Below are positions 1 through 9,465 of a DNA stretch of 32,872 nt, one piece after another; position 1 is the stretch's first letter; the number at the start of each line of letters is the position of its first letter. The notes below the pieces were generated by a model. The model saw nothing but the letters and a program-made list of their open reading frames with translations, was not told where the DNA came from and ran no database searches. Source of the stretch: Rhodospirillales bacterium (GTDB lineage: Bacteria; Pseudomonadota; Alphaproteobacteria; Rhodospirillales; Casp-alpha2); assembly GCA_021775105.1 (NCBI GenBank), contig JAJFIJ010000339.1, forward strand, positions 1 through 32,872. The letters are read 5' to 3'. Position numbers and translations under genes: made by a program.

Positions 1-938
1 CCGCCAAGGCCAATCGTGTGCATGGCGACGGCTTCGACCATGGTCTGCCAGCCGCCCACTGTTGCACCGTCTTCATCAAGGCGCGGGGTTCCGTCCCTCA
101 GTATGGCGATATCCGTCGTCGTGCCACCAATATCGGAAACCAGCGCATCCGTCTGCCCGGTCAACCAGGCGGCTCCGACCAGACTGGCCGCTGGTCCTGA
201 CAGAATGGTTTCGATGGGTTTGATTTTTGCCAATTCTGATGAGATCAGCGCACCATCGCCCTGAACGACCATCAAGGGCGCGTCAATCTGGCGCTTCTCG
301 AACAACGCTTCCGTCGCGCTGATCAAATGATGGATCATATTGATCAGGCGGGCATTCAACACGCAGGTCAGGGCGCGTCGCGGACCATCAAGCTTGCTCG
401 ACAGTTCGTGACTGCATGTCACGGGACGACCGGTCCGTTCAATAATCCTGTCGCGGACCATAACTTCATGACCCGGATTGCGAACACCAAACAGTCCGGC
501 GACGGCAAATGCCGAAACCTCGCCGTCCAGTTCCTGAAGGCGATGTCGAAAATCATCCAGCCCAAGAACACTAATCTCATCGCCATTGGCATCGTGGCCA
601 CCATCAAGAAAGATCACCGGGTCATCTTTCATGGCGTCTGCCAACCCGCTTCTGCTCAAGGCGGATTGCTCAAATCCGATCAGAATTAGACACACCCTGC
701 CGCCCTGCCCCTCGACCAATGCGTTTGTCGCCAAAGTTGTCGAGAGCGAGACCAGAGAGATTTCGGAAGCATCGGTTCCAGACTGTTGCATGACGGTGTC
801 AATGGATTGCCCGATACCGACTGAATAATCATGGCGGGTGGTCAGTGATTTGGTCGAAGCGATAACCCCGGCTTCTTCATCATACTGAACAGCGTCCGTG
901 TAGGTGCCGCCGGTATCTATGCCAAGCGATAAAGGCAT
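1..938 (-). CDS. Hydantoinase/oxoprolinase family protein, subunit A type (C-terminus beyond the window)
   Basis: This is the N-terminal 312 residues of a hydantoinase A / oxoprolinase-type protein, an ATP-dependent amidohydrolase family acting on cyclic ureides or 5-oxoproline; the rest lies beyond base 1. The N-terminus carries the ASKHA-type phosphate loop GIDTGGTYTDAV (residues 6-17), and a second nucleotide-binding motif, SDIGGTTTDIA, lies near residue 275. GDGALISSELAKIKPIETILSGPA precedes it in pieces typical of the family. Full members are about 650-700 residues, so roughly half is visible. The ATG at 938 is followed directly by the phosphate loop. The gene is divergent from the FAD oxidoreductase with 157 bp between starts. 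With N-demethylating enzymes nearby, an N-methylated cyclic ureide substrate is possible, but that is inference. No partner B subunit can be seen. Confidence 0.9.
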   Translation of the reverse strand, partial: MPLSLGIDTGGTYTDAVQYDEEAGVIASTKSLTTRHDYSVGIGQSIDTVMQQSGTDASEISLVSLSTTLATNALVEGQGGRVCLILIGFEQSALSRSGLADAMKDDPVIFLDGGHDANGDEISVLGLDDFRHRLQELDGEVSAFAVAGLFGVRNPGHEVMVRDRIIERTGRPVTCSHELSSKLDGPRRALTCVLNARLINMIHHLISATEALFEKRQIDAPLMVVQGDGALISSELAKIKPIETILSGPAASLVGAAWLTGQTDALVSDIGGTTTDIAILRDGTPRLDEDGATVGGWQTMVEAVAMHTIGLG

Positions 939-1095
939 CCTCGCTCAAATCCTCTAGTCATGAAAATAAAATCCAGTCCGCTCGAAACATGGTTGCTCGC
1001 CAATGACAAATCCAGATGAATTTCATCTTGACGAAACTGAGTTGCTCCCTCATCCCTGAGAATACATTTTCAAAACCGGCTTTGGGGGAAGCGTC

Positions 1096-2403
1096 ATGGC
1101 GAACAGACAGGTTGATGCAATCATTATCGGGGCCGGTGTTATTGGTGCGGCCTGCGGGTTCGAGCTGGCAAAAAAGGGCTGGAAAACCCTGAACATTGAT
1201 CGGTTGCCTGCCGCCGGATACGGCTCGACCAGTAATTCCTGCGCCATCATCCGGGTTTATTACTCGACTGTCGACAGCACGGCCCTGGCTTACGAATCCT
1301 ATTTTTACTGGAAAGACTGGGAAGGTTACCTCGCAGCAGAAGACGAACGCGGTGCCGCCAAGTTCCATGAAACCGGCACACTGGTTATGAAGACCGAACA
1401 CAATGGGCAACTCAAAAGGTCCTGTGAAATGATGGACATCGTCGGCATTCCCTATGAGCACTGGTCTGCGGACCAGATCAGGGAACGCCTGACCGTCTTT
1501 GATCTTCAACGGTTTTCTCCAGCCAAACGTATGACCGACGAAGGTTTTGGCGAACCCACAGGCGGGGAACTCTCTGGCGCCGTATTGTTTCCGGCTGGCG
1601 GGTATATCAGTGACCCTCAGTTGTCGACCCATAACCTGCAGCGTGCTGCCGAAGCCAACGGAGGAAGGTTTCTCTTCGGCAAACGGGTCGTGGAAATTCT
1701 GAAATCCGGAAACCGGGTTACAGGTGTGGTTCTGGACGACGGTGAGATCGTTGATACCAAGGTCGTGGTCAATGTCGCCGGACCGCATTCCAGCAAGGTC
1801 AACCGGATGGCCGGGGCCGACGGCGATATGAAGATCACCACCCGCGCCCTGAAACAGGAAGTCGTTCACGTCCCCTCGCCTGACGGATTCGATTTCGAAA
1901 CTTCCGGGCTGGTCATTTCAGACAGTGACATCTCCTGCTACAGCCGTCCGGAATCCGGCAATCATATCCTGATTGGCAGTGAAGACCCGAAATGCGATCC
2001 GCGCGAAGAGGTTGACCCTGACGACTGGGACAATAATTTCACCGAACAATGGACGACCCAGGCTTACCGTCAAGCCCAGCGCATCCCGTCGCTTGGCATC
2101 CCCAGCCAGATGAAGGGAGCTGTTGATTTATATGACGTTACCGAAGACTGGGCGCCTATCTATGACTGCTCGTCTGTGGATGGTTATTACATGGCTATAG
2201 GTTCCAGCGGCAACCAGTTCAAGAACGCACCGGTTGCCGGGAAGATGATGACCGCCCTGATTGAATACTGCGAAGCCGGCAACGATCATGACGCAAGCCC
2301 GCTGAAATTCCAGCTTGAACGTGTCGGGCACGAACTTGATATGGCGTCCTTTTCAAGGCTTCGCGAGATCAACAAGGACAGCTCATTCTCGGTCCTCGGT
2401 TAG
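1096..2403 (+). CDS. FAD-dependent oxidoreductase of the DAO (D-amino acid/sarcosine oxidase) family
   Basis: This 435-residue protein is expected to oxidise the C-N bond of an amino acid or N-methyl amino acid using FAD. The Rossmann motif GAGVIG lies at residues 12-17, and an acidic residue ending the second strand (NIDR) binds the ribose. The stretch GSTSNSCAIIR (about 43-53) matches the sarcosine oxidase beta/glycine oxidase pattern, and the C-terminal segment GSSGNQFKNAPVAGKMM closes the FAD fold. No GcvT domain is attached, unlike the 804-residue enzyme at 11098. A purine-rich GGGGGA lies 8 nt upstream of the ATG. The dipeptide-type importer follows in the same direction after 267 bp, so it may have its own promoter. 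The context suggests oxidation of a monomethylated or primary amine product; the substrate cannot be read from sequence. Confidence 0.85.
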   Translation: MANRQVDAIIIGAGVIGAACGFELAKKGWKTLNIDRLPAAGYGSTSNSCAIIRVYYSTVDSTALAYESYFYWKDWEGYLAAEDERGAAKFHETGTLVMKTEHNGQLKRSCEMMDIVGIPYEHWSADQIRERLTVFDLQRFSPAKRMTDEGFGEPTGGELSGAVLFPAGGYISDPQLSTHNLQRAAEANGGRFLFGKRVVEILKSGNRVTGVVLDDGEIVDTKVVVNVAGPHSSKVNRMAGADGDMKITTRALKQEVVHVPSPDGFDFETSGLVISDSDISCYSRPESGNHILIGSEDPKCDPREEVDPDDWDNNFTEQWTTQAYRQAQRIPSLGIPSQMKGAVDLYDVTEDWAPIYDCSSVDGYYMAIGSSGNQFKNAPVAGKMMTALIEYCEAGNDHDASPLKFQLERVGHELDMASFSRLREINKDSSFSVLG

Positions 2404-2670
2404 ATTTCTGCCCTGATAGGTGGCATCGGCCGTTTTTGGTACATATCTTCGGTAAAATTTTTCGAATTATCGCAATTAAAGTGTGGATGTCGCTGACGGG
2501 CCAAAACCCTTCGATTTGCGATAAATACTGATGTGTGCTTTCATCAAACACTGAAGCAATAATCAGAATGTCAGTTTCCTCGGTTTGCGAGTCATTTTTG
2601 ATGCGTGAACCGGAAGGAGTTGGCGACAGGGAAACAGCAGATTCAAAAAAGCAGGGAGGAGTGCAGAATC

Positions 2671-4368
2671 ATGTCAAAATCAGCTCATGATGAGAACAAT
2701 ACCGGTTATATCCATCCGGAAGTAGCCAATCTTAAAGAGCAACTTGATAAAGGCGCAGTCGATCGCCGTGAATTTATCAGAACCGTAACGTTCCTTGGCG
2801 TATCCGCCACAGCAGCTTACGCCATGGCTGGCCTGGATTTTGTTCCGGAAGCCGAGGCTGCCGTTAAAAAAGGCGGCAAGATCCGCATGGCAATGGTTGT
2901 CCAGGACATGGCCGACCCGCACACTTACAGCTGGGTTGAAAAATCAAACGTTGCCCGTCAGATGTGTGAACACCTGACGATCACGGGACCGGATAACGTG
3001 ACCCGCCCGCTGTTGGCGGAATCCTGGAAACCTTCAGACGATCTGAAAACCTGGACGTTCAATATCCGCAAGGGCGTGATGTTCGGCAATGGTGAAGAAC
3101 TGACCGCAGATGATGTGGTCTGGAACGTCGAGCGCTGGCTTGATCCGGCGACGGGTTCTTCAATTCTCGGCCTGTTGAATACGATGGTCGACACCAAGGA
3201 TGGCAAGGACAAGGATGGCAAGGCCATCAAGCTCAAATCAATGACGCCGGGCGCGATCAAGAAAATCGACAAATATACGGTTGAGTTCAATCTGAAGTCT
3301 CCGGATCTGGCAATGCCGGAAAAACTCTATCACTACCCGGCGATGATCCTGCACCGCAGCTTTGCCGACAAGGGCACCGACATCACGAAAAACCCTGATC
3401 TCGGCACCGGGCCATATACGCTCGCGGAATTCGTTCTCGGCGAAAAAGCCGTTCTCAAACGCCGCAAAACAAAATACTGGGGTGACGAACCCTATCTCGC
3501 TGAAATCCACTACTTCGACACCGGCGCGGATAAATCAGCCGCAATGGCCGCTCTGGCCTCCGGTCAGGTTGATGCCATCTACGATCTGCCACTTGATGCT
3601 ATCGAAGTCGCATCGGCTGTTCCGGGTGTTGTCGTTCACGAAGCAACAACGGCGCAGACCGGCGTTATCCGCATGCATATTAATGCTAAACCCTTCGATG
3701 ACATCCGCGTCCGCAAGGCCATCCAACTGGCGTCCGACAACGCGCAAAACCTTGCCACCGCCCATCGGGGTCGCGGCCAGGTCGCAGAAAACCACCATGT
3801 TTGCGCCTGCCAGCCTGATTATGCCAAATTGCCAGAGGTCAAACGCAACGTTGCGGAAGCCAAAAAACTGCTCAAGGAAGCCGGGCACGGTGGCGGATTG
3901 GCGTTGACCTGCAATGTTGGTAACACCAACGGCACCTGGGAACAGGATTCGCTCGTCGTTCTGAAGCAGAATCTGGCTGAGGTCGGCATTGATCTGACGA
4001 TCAACGTCATGCCAGCTGCCCAGTATTGGGAAGTCTGGGCCAAGGCACCGTTCAGTATTACCGTGTGGACACACCGTCCGTTGGCCACCATGCTTCTGGG
4101 CCTCGCCTATCGTGCGGGCGTGCCGTGGAATGAAACCAACTACAACAGCAAGGAATTTGATGACTTGCTGACCCAGGCCGAATCAACGGTCGACATCAAT
4201 GCGCGTCGTAAAGTCATGGCCAAAGTGGAAAAACGCCTTCAGGATGATGCCATCATGGTGCAACCGTTCTTCCGCTCGGTGATGCTGGCTGCATCTGACA
4301 AGGTTAAAGACATCAAAATGCATCCAACCAACTACCATCAGTGGAACAAGGTTTGGATGGATAGCTGA
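2671..4368 (+). CDS. Family 5 ABC transporter substrate-binding protein (DppA/OppA type) with Tat-like signal
   Basis: This periplasmic solute receptor of the peptide/nickel/opine family feeds the permeases and ATPase encoded downstream. The chosen ATG follows an AGGGAGGA ribosome site (2653-2660) with ideal spacing and gives 565 residues; an in-frame GTG at 2605 lacks such a site. The N-terminus has a long n-region, then DRREFIRT (31-38) and a moderately hydrophobic stretch ending near AEAA, which fits a twin-arginine signal rather than a standard Sec signal. Family features include the TWTFNIRKGVMFGNGE strand, DDVVWNVERW, GTGPYTL, and a C-terminal region with the VEKRLQDDAIMVQPF helix. The mature length is normal. 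Peptide-type receptors in alphaproteobacteria often bind opines, betaines or modified amino acids. The nearby demethylases suggest a methylated amine or betaine; this is inference. Confidence 0.92.
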   Translation: MSKSAHDENNTGYIHPEVANLKEQLDKGAVDRREFIRTVTFLGVSATAAYAMAGLDFVPEAEAAVKKGGKIRMAMVVQDMADPHTYSWVEKSNVARQMCEHLTITGPDNVTRPLLAESWKPSDDLKTWTFNIRKGVMFGNGEELTADDVVWNVERWLDPATGSSILGLLNTMVDTKDGKDKDGKAIKLKSMTPGAIKKIDKYTVEFNLKSPDLAMPEKLYHYPAMILHRSFADKGTDITKNPDLGTGPYTLAEFVLGEKAVLKRRKTKYWGDEPYLAEIHYFDTGADKSAAMAALASGQVDAIYDLPLDAIEVASAVPGVVVHEATTAQTGVIRMHINAKPFDDIRVRKAIQLASDNAQNLATAHRGRGQVAENHHVCACQPDYAKLPEVKRNVAEAKKLLKEAGHGGGLALTCNVGNTNGTWEQDSLVVLKQNLAEVGIDLTINVMPAAQYWEVWAKAPFSITVWTHRPLATMLLGLAYRAGVPWNETNYNSKEFDDLLTQAESTVDINARRKVMAKVEKRLQDDAIMVQPFFRSVMLAASDKVKDIKMHPTNYHQWNKVWMDS

Positions 4369-4384
4369 GTTAAAGCCGGAATTG

Positions 4385-4407
4385 GGAGGGCCGTACTGCG
4401 GCCCTCC
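4385..4407 (+). terminator. Intercistronic hairpin between binding-protein and permease genes
   Basis: A perfect 9-bp GC-rich inverted repeat, GGAGGGCCG and CGGCCCTCC, flanks a 5-nt loop 16 nt after the stop codon of the binding protein. No run of T follows, so it is more likely an attenuator or mRNA 3'-end stabiliser than a full terminator. Such a hairpin lets the receptor be made in excess over the membrane subunits of an ABC importer. A similar one follows the other binding-protein gene at 31403-31431. Confidence 0.6.
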
Positions 4408-4495
4408 ACAATTTCAGTTTCCCGCCCGAAAGGGTCAATAATAATAAAATCCAAAACCAAAAATCCACATGAGGCCAACAGGGGGATAGGTCAGC

Positions 4496-5428
4496 ATGCT
4501 CATACTTATTAGCAAACGCATTGGAATCATGGCATTGACCATGTTTGCGGTTTCGCTTCTGCTGTTTCTGCTTCTCGAACTTTCACCCGGCAGCGTCGCA
4601 ACGAAAGTGCTGGGGCAGTTTTCTTCGCAAGAGCAGAGAAATCTATGGCTTGAACAAAACGGGTATTTTGAACCACTCTGGTATCGCTATGGCGCATGGG
4701 CTGGCAATTTCCTGACGGGTGACTTGGGGGAATCTCATCGATATCGTATTCCCGTCGCCGAAATCATGTGGCCACGGCTTTGGAATACAGCCATCCTCGG
4801 CTTTTGGACATTCGCACTACTTATCCCCGTAGCATTGGTCCTCGGCGTCCTGTCTGGAATGCGTGAAGGTTCGAAACTGGACCGCACGATTTCTATCACC
4901 AGCATAATCACCACATCTGTTCCCGAATTCGCCAGCGCCGTTTTTCTGGCCGCTTTCTTCGTTTTCTGGCTGAAGCTTCTGCCCGGCACCTCCGGCATGA
5001 TCAACGGGTTCGAGTTCAAGCAACTGATTCTGCCGGTGCTGGTTCTGTTCATCTATGATTTTGGCTATGTGACACGCATGACTCGCGCTTCCATGGCCGA
5101 GGTCATGACCACCCATTACATCCGAACCGCCGTGCTCAAGGGATTGCCCTATCGACAGGTGATTATGAAACATGCCTTGCGCAATGCCCTGATCGCTCCG
5201 TTCACGGTGATCATGTTGCAGATCAACTGGCTGTTGTCTGGCGTTATCGTTGTTGAATTTGCTTTTGCCTATAAAGGCTTTGGTGCGCTATTGCTGGAGG
5301 CTTCGCTCAATCAGGATATTTACGTGATTGAAGCCTGCTCCATGGTCGCTGTGTTCGTCGCGGTTGCGACGCAAACAATTGCTGATATCGGCTATACGTA
5401 CCTGAACCCGCGTATCCGGTTCCAGTAA
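4496..5428 (+). CDS. ABC transporter permease, DppB/OppB type
   Basis: This inner-membrane subunit of the family 5 importer has 310 residues, normal for DppB. One hydrophobic helix lies at the extreme N-terminus (about 9-30), a periplasmic loop carries WYRYGAWAGNFLTGDLGES, and further membrane segments follow. The coupling (EAA) loop RTAVLKGLPYRQVIMKHALRNALI contacts the ATPase. The C-terminus DIGYTYLNPRIRF is typical of the family. The ATG at 4496 is preceded by GGGGGATAGG at a good distance. The second permease begins 10 nt after its stop, so the two are translated from one message. Confidence 0.93.
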   Translation: MLILISKRIGIMALTMFAVSLLLFLLLELSPGSVATKVLGQFSSQEQRNLWLEQNGYFEPLWYRYGAWAGNFLTGDLGESHRYRIPVAEIMWPRLWNTAILGFWTFALLIPVALVLGVLSGMREGSKLDRTISITSIITTSVPEFASAVFLAAFFVFWLKLLPGTSGMINGFEFKQLILPVLVLFIYDFGYVTRMTRASMAEVMTTHYIRTAVLKGLPYRQVIMKHALRNALIAPFTVIMLQINWLLSGVIVVEFAFAYKGFGALLLEASLNQDIYVIEACSMVAVFVAVATQTIADIGYTYLNPRIRFQ

Positions 5429-5438
5429 GGAGGGTGTT

Positions 5439-6335
5439 ATGGCAGAAATAACAGCAACAGTTAAACCGGCACCAACAGGAGGCACCGCGTTCATGCGCGC
5501 AATCAAATCATTTGCCCTGCTCCGCGAAAGCAAGATCGGCATGGTCGGCGCGGCGCTGGTGGCGTTCTGGGTACTTGTCGCAATTTTTGCACCGCTTCTG
5601 GCCCCACAGGATCCGTTGGCGAGCTTGCAGCCCTTTGCAAAACCGGGAACCGTGCATATCAAATCCGGTGCGACATTATGGCTCGGCGCTGACAATCTGG
5701 GCCGTGATATTCTTTCCAGAATCATCTGGGGATCGCGAACGGTTCTGATTTATGCGCCGCTGGCAACATTGTCGGCCTACATTTTCGGCATCATGATGGG
5801 CTTGGCGGCTGGTTATCATCGCGGATGGTGGGACACAATCCTGTCTCGTATTGCCGATATCATCCTGTCGTTCCCGGTCCTGATTCTGTACATCATTGTT
5901 ATCGCGACCTTTGGTGCCTCCGGTTTCAACATTGTCATCGCGATTACCTTCGCCAGTGCGCCTGGCATCATGCGTATCGTGCGCGGTCTGGTTCTGGATC
6001 TCAGAAACCGGGATTACGTGGCGGCCGCCCAAACCCGAGGCGAATCATCGCTTTATGTGATGCTGGTAGAGATTCTACCAAATGCTCGCGGGCCACTGAT
6101 TGTCGATGCCTGCGTGCGACTGGGCTATGTAATCATCACCATCGGCGTGCTCGGGTTCCTTGGCCTTGGCCTGCCGCCCCCCGATCCGGACTGGGGCGGA
6201 ATGATCAACGAAGGCCGCAAGATGGCCATGATCTTCCCGCACATGACGATTATGCCCTGCATTGCCATCTCTTCGCTGGTTCTCGGTTTTAACCTGCTGG
6301 CTGATGGTCTTCGCGAAATCTCTCTTCGGGATTAA
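5439..6335 (+). CDS. ABC transporter permease, DppC/OppC type
   Basis: This is the partner permease of the importer, 298 residues long. After a short cytoplasmic N-terminus come a transmembrane helix (about 33-53), the periplasmic segment LGADNLGRDILSRIIWGSR characteristic of DppC proteins, and four or five further helices. The EAA loop is AAAQTRGESSLYVMLVEILPNARGP. The C-terminal GFNLLADGLREISL motif is strongly conserved in the family. Translation starts after an AAGGAGGG ribosome site. The gene lies between the DppB-type permease and the ATPase, all spaced by about 10 nt. Confidence 0.93.
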   Translation: MAEITATVKPAPTGGTAFMRAIKSFALLRESKIGMVGAALVAFWVLVAIFAPLLAPQDPLASLQPFAKPGTVHIKSGATLWLGADNLGRDILSRIIWGSRTVLIYAPLATLSAYIFGIMMGLAAGYHRGWWDTILSRIADIILSFPVLILYIIVIATFGASGFNIVIAITFASAPGIMRIVRGLVLDLRNRDYVAAAQTRGESSLYVMLVEILPNARGPLIVDACVRLGYVIITIGVLGFLGLGLPPPDPDWGGMINEGRKMAMIFPHMTIMPCIAISSLVLGFNLLADGLREISLRD

Positions 6336-6346
6336 GGAGCCCTCAA

Positions 6347-8482
6347 ATGGGTGAGCATTCTGATACCTACGACGGCCCGGTTCTCGAAATAGACGGGCTC
6401 TGCATTTCCTACTTTGTCCGCTCCGGTGAAATACCGGCGGTGGTCGATTTCTCGCTGACCCTGGCCCCCGGCGAAAGCGTCGGCCTGGTCGGCGAATCGG
6501 GATGCGGGAAATCGACAGTCGCCATGGCAATCATGCGATACATGGGCGAAAATGGCGGCATTGTCGGTGGCTCGGTCAAGTTCAAGGGCCGTGACATGGC
6601 CGACATGAGTGATGAGGAACTACGCCTGTTGCGTGGATCGCAAATCGCCATGATCTATCAGGAACCGATGGCGGCGCTCAATCCGTCCCTGACCATCGGC
6701 ACGCAATTGATGGAAGTGCCGATGATCCATGAAAATGCATCGCCTGAAGAGGCACGCAAGCTTGCAGTGCAGATGCTGGCGGACGTCCATCTTCCTGATC
6801 CCGAACGAGTGATGGACGCCTATCCGCATCAGATTTCAGGTGGTCAGCAGCAGCGCGTGGTCATCGCCATGGCATTGCTGGGCAAACCGGCGCTGTTATT
6901 GCTTGATGAGCCGACGACGGCACTGGATGTAACGGTCGAGGCCGGGATTGTTGAACTGATTGCCGAACTTAGCCGCAAATTCAACACCTCCTTGCTTTAT
7001 ATTTCCCATAATCTGGGGCTGATGCTGGAAGTTTGCGACCGGATTGGCGTGATGTATTCCGGCGAAGTTGTTGAAAGCGGCCATATCGATTCTATTTTCT
7101 CATGGCCCAAACACCCCTACACGCATGGTCTGTTCGGTTGTATTCCGCTTCCCCATGCCGACAAGAACGCAAGACCGCTTGTTGCCATTCCGGGGCAGCT
7201 GCCCCTGCCCCACGAACGCCCGACCGGCTGCAACTTCGGTCCACGCTGCAACTTCTTCAAGGAAGGCGTATGCAATGTGGAGCAGGTCCACATGGAAGAA
7301 GTTTACACGGATGACGACCCGGCCCATTACGTTCGCTGTCAGATCTGGAATGACATCGATCATGATGAAGCCATTCCAAAAGGGCCGGAACACCCGCCTG
7401 TCGAACTTGGCGATTTCGTTCTTGAAATCGATGGCATGCAGAAATATTACGAAATTCATGACACCTCCGTCGGTGCCATGCTCAGCGGAGACAAAATCAA
7501 ATACGTAAAGGCCAATGAAGAGCTGACCTTCAAGGCCCGCGAAGGAGAAACGGTTGCCATCGTCGGGGAATCCGGTTGTGGTAAATCGACTTTCGCCAAG
7601 GTCCTTATGGGCCTGGAAACCGCGACGGATGGCGAGGTGCGTTTTGGCGGCACGGATATCGGCAGCCTGCCTGTTCAGGACCGTTCACCAAAACAGCTCG
7701 GTTCACTGCAGATGGTGTTTCAAAACCCTAACGACACCCTCAATCCGTCGCTGACCATTGGCTCGCAGATAGGCCGGGTGATCCGCAAATTTGGCGTCGA
7801 AAGCGATCCGGTCAAGGTACGTGAGCGGGTGCTCCGGCTTCTTGACATCGTCAAGTTGCCGCGTGAATTCGAGTGGCGCAAACCGCGCCAGTTGTCTGGC
7901 GGACAGAAACAGCGTGTCGGTATCGCCCGTGCGTTTGCCGGTAACCCGATGACGGTGATCGCTGACGAGCCGATTTCGGCGCTTGATGTGTCTGTCGCAG
8001 CCGCTGTCACCGAGTTGTTGATGGATATCCAGCGCGAACACAAAACCACGCTGCTGTTCATCAGCCATGATCTGTCGGCGGTTCGCTATCTCGCAGACCG
8101 CGTGGTTGTTATGTATCTCGGTCAGATTATGGAACGGGGCACCACTGATGAAGTTTTCAGCCCACCCTATCACCCTTATACGGAAGCGCTGCTGTCGGCT
8201 GTTCCCATTGCCGACCCGGAAGTCCAGAAACGCCGGATCGTGCTCGAAGGCAACCTGCCCAGCGTCCTGAACCCGCCAAAGGGGTGCCCGTTCTCGACCC
8301 GTTGCCAGCGCAGTTTGGGCGATATTTGCGACAATGAAATGCCGCCGGTTCAGTTTGACGCTGATCGACATGGCATTGCCTGTCATATCCCGATGAGTGA
8401 ACTGCGTGAAGTCGAGCCGGTGATCACGATGAAGGAGGCTACGACGCCTCCGCCGGATCAGCCTTCAGCACCAGCGGAATAA
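6347..8482 (+). CDS. Fused double ATP-binding protein (DppD-DppF fusion) of the family 5 importer
   Basis: One 711-residue chain carries both ATPases that are usually separate DppD and DppF proteins, as in GsiA/YejF-type transporters. The first domain has Walker A GESGCGKST (49-57), signature ISGGQQQRV, Walker B LLLLDEPTTALD and the H-loop ISHN. The second has Walker A at 407-415, signature LSGGQKQRVGIARA, Walker B VIADEPISALD and ISHDLS. Each half ends with a cysteine-containing oligopeptide-transporter tail, GCNFGPRCNFF and GCPFSTRCQRS, typical of this subfamily. Both nucleotide sites therefore look competent. An AAGGAG ribosome site precedes the ATG. A GGAGGC/GCCTCC hairpin lies in its last codons (8434-8451). 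The gene converges on the LysR gene with only one base between stop codons. Confidence 0.94.
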   Translation: MGEHSDTYDGPVLEIDGLCISYFVRSGEIPAVVDFSLTLAPGESVGLVGESGCGKSTVAMAIMRYMGENGGIVGGSVKFKGRDMADMSDEELRLLRGSQIAMIYQEPMAALNPSLTIGTQLMEVPMIHENASPEEARKLAVQMLADVHLPDPERVMDAYPHQISGGQQQRVVIAMALLGKPALLLLDEPTTALDVTVEAGIVELIAELSRKFNTSLLYISHNLGLMLEVCDRIGVMYSGEVVESGHIDSIFSWPKHPYTHGLFGCIPLPHADKNARPLVAIPGQLPLPHERPTGCNFGPRCNFFKEGVCNVEQVHMEEVYTDDDPAHYVRCQIWNDIDHDEAIPKGPEHPPVELGDFVLEIDGMQKYYEIHDTSVGAMLSGDKIKYVKANEELTFKAREGETVAIVGESGCGKSTFAKVLMGLETATDGEVRFGGTDIGSLPVQDRSPKQLGSLQMVFQNPNDTLNPSLTIGSQIGRVIRKFGVESDPVKVRERVLRLLDIVKLPREFEWRKPRQLSGGQKQRVGIARAFAGNPMTVIADEPISALDVSVAAAVTELLMDIQREHKTTLLFISHDLSAVRYLADRVVVMYLGQIMERGTTDEVFSPPYHPYTEALLSAVPIADPEVQKRRIVLEGNLPSVLNPPKGCPFSTRCQRSLGDICDNEMPPVQFDADRHGIACHIPMSELREVEPVITMKEATTPPPDQPSAPAE

Positions 8483-8483
8483 T

Positions 8484-9395
8484 TTACATTTCGCGCTGAC
8501 ACCAACCGGCCAGAGCATTGCTGAAATCGCGGGTGCCCTGGTCGCGTTCGCGCCGCCGTGACAGCGCATTCCAGGTCACGAAAAGTCCCTCCTCGGTCAG
8601 ACGTTTGGTGACCAGACGACCACGTTCTTCATGATCGCGAACAGCCCAGCGACTGAGAACGGATATTCCGAACCCGGCTTCGACCATCGCCAGAACGGAA
8701 TCACAGTCACCGGCCTTGATGACGGAACCGGGATAAAGATTTCCCGGACGAAACAGACGATCCCCCTCAAATCCGGTTTCATGCTCCATCGAATAGGTGA
8801 CGTAATCAATACCCCTGAAATCTTCTCCAAGCAGATAGTCGCGATTGGCGAACGGATGATCGGGCGCAATAACACCGACCAGTTCGTCATCGAACAAGGG
8901 ATGACTTCGCGCACTGCGTTCGGAAAACTGACCGGCGACAATGACGATATCGGTAAGGCCCGATTCCAGTGTTCTGGTCGGGTTACCCGTCGCGCTGGCA
9001 ACCAGTTCAACACCCAGATGTTCGTTCTGGTCGCGAAATTCCTTCAGAAAAGGGGCCAGCCAGCGGGTGCAGTTATAGGCGTGCGTGCTGAGGCGTATGG
9101 TATGGGTAATGCCCTTGCGGAGGCTCTCGACCTCGGTTTGCAGACGTTCCAGCTCGCTATTGATAACCTTGGCACTCTCCAGCAACCGCTCACCGATCAG
9201 ATTGACCCGGTAGCGGTTGTTGCGCCGTTCAACAACCGCCATTCCGACCCGGCGCTCGATCTCTTTCAGCCGGTAACTGACAGCAGGCTGACTGAGCCCC
9301 AGCACATCGGCGACCCTTGAAAGCGTTCCGTATTCGGCAAGAATATTCATCAGGCGAAAATGCCCGATTTCCAGATTGATGGGTTTCTGAACCAT
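8484..9395 (-). CDS. LysR-family transcriptional regulator
   Basis: This 303-residue protein has an N-terminal winged HTH (about 13-70) with recognition helix SQPAVSYRLKEIE, followed by a periplasmic-binding-protein-like effector domain. The ATG at 9395 was preferred to an upstream in-frame GTG at 9425 because a GGGGTG ribosome site lies just before it and the family usually begins about 12 residues before the HTH. It is divergent from the MttB-like gene with 149 bp between starts, the standard layout for a LysR activator of its neighbour. The effector is probably a methylated amine or demethylation product, by context only. A perfect palindrome at 9466-9480 could be its operator or belong to the methyltransferase promoter. 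Confidence 0.93.
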   Translation of the reverse strand: MVQKPINLEIGHFRLMNILAEYGTLSRVADVLGLSQPAVSYRLKEIERRVGMAVVERRNNRYRVNLIGERLLESAKVINSELERLQTEVESLRKGITHTIRLSTHAYNCTRWLAPFLKEFRDQNEHLGVELVASATGNPTRTLESGLTDIVIVAGQFSERSARSHPLFDDELVGVIAPDHPFANRDYLLGEDFRGIDYVTYSMEHETGFEGDRLFRPGNLYPGSVIKAGDCDSVLAMVEAGFGISVLSRWAVRDHEERGRLVTKRLTEEGLFVTWNALSRRRERDQGTRDFSNALAGWCQREM

Positions 9396-9465
9396 GAATA
9401 ACACCCCGACGATTGCAAAATTCACTATAAGTTATTTTTATGGAAATGTAGTAAAAAATTCAAAT

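Noticed and set aside
958-1869. Minus-strand frame of 303 codons
   Set aside because: It lies antisense to the FAD oxidoreductase, which has clear Rossmann and C-terminal motifs; no domain is seen in the antisense product.
2605-2670. Upstream GTG start for the family 5 binding protein
   Set aside because: The ATG at 2671 has a strong AGGGAGGA ribosome site and gives a better Tat signal; the extra 22 residues are hydrophilic and lack family similarity.
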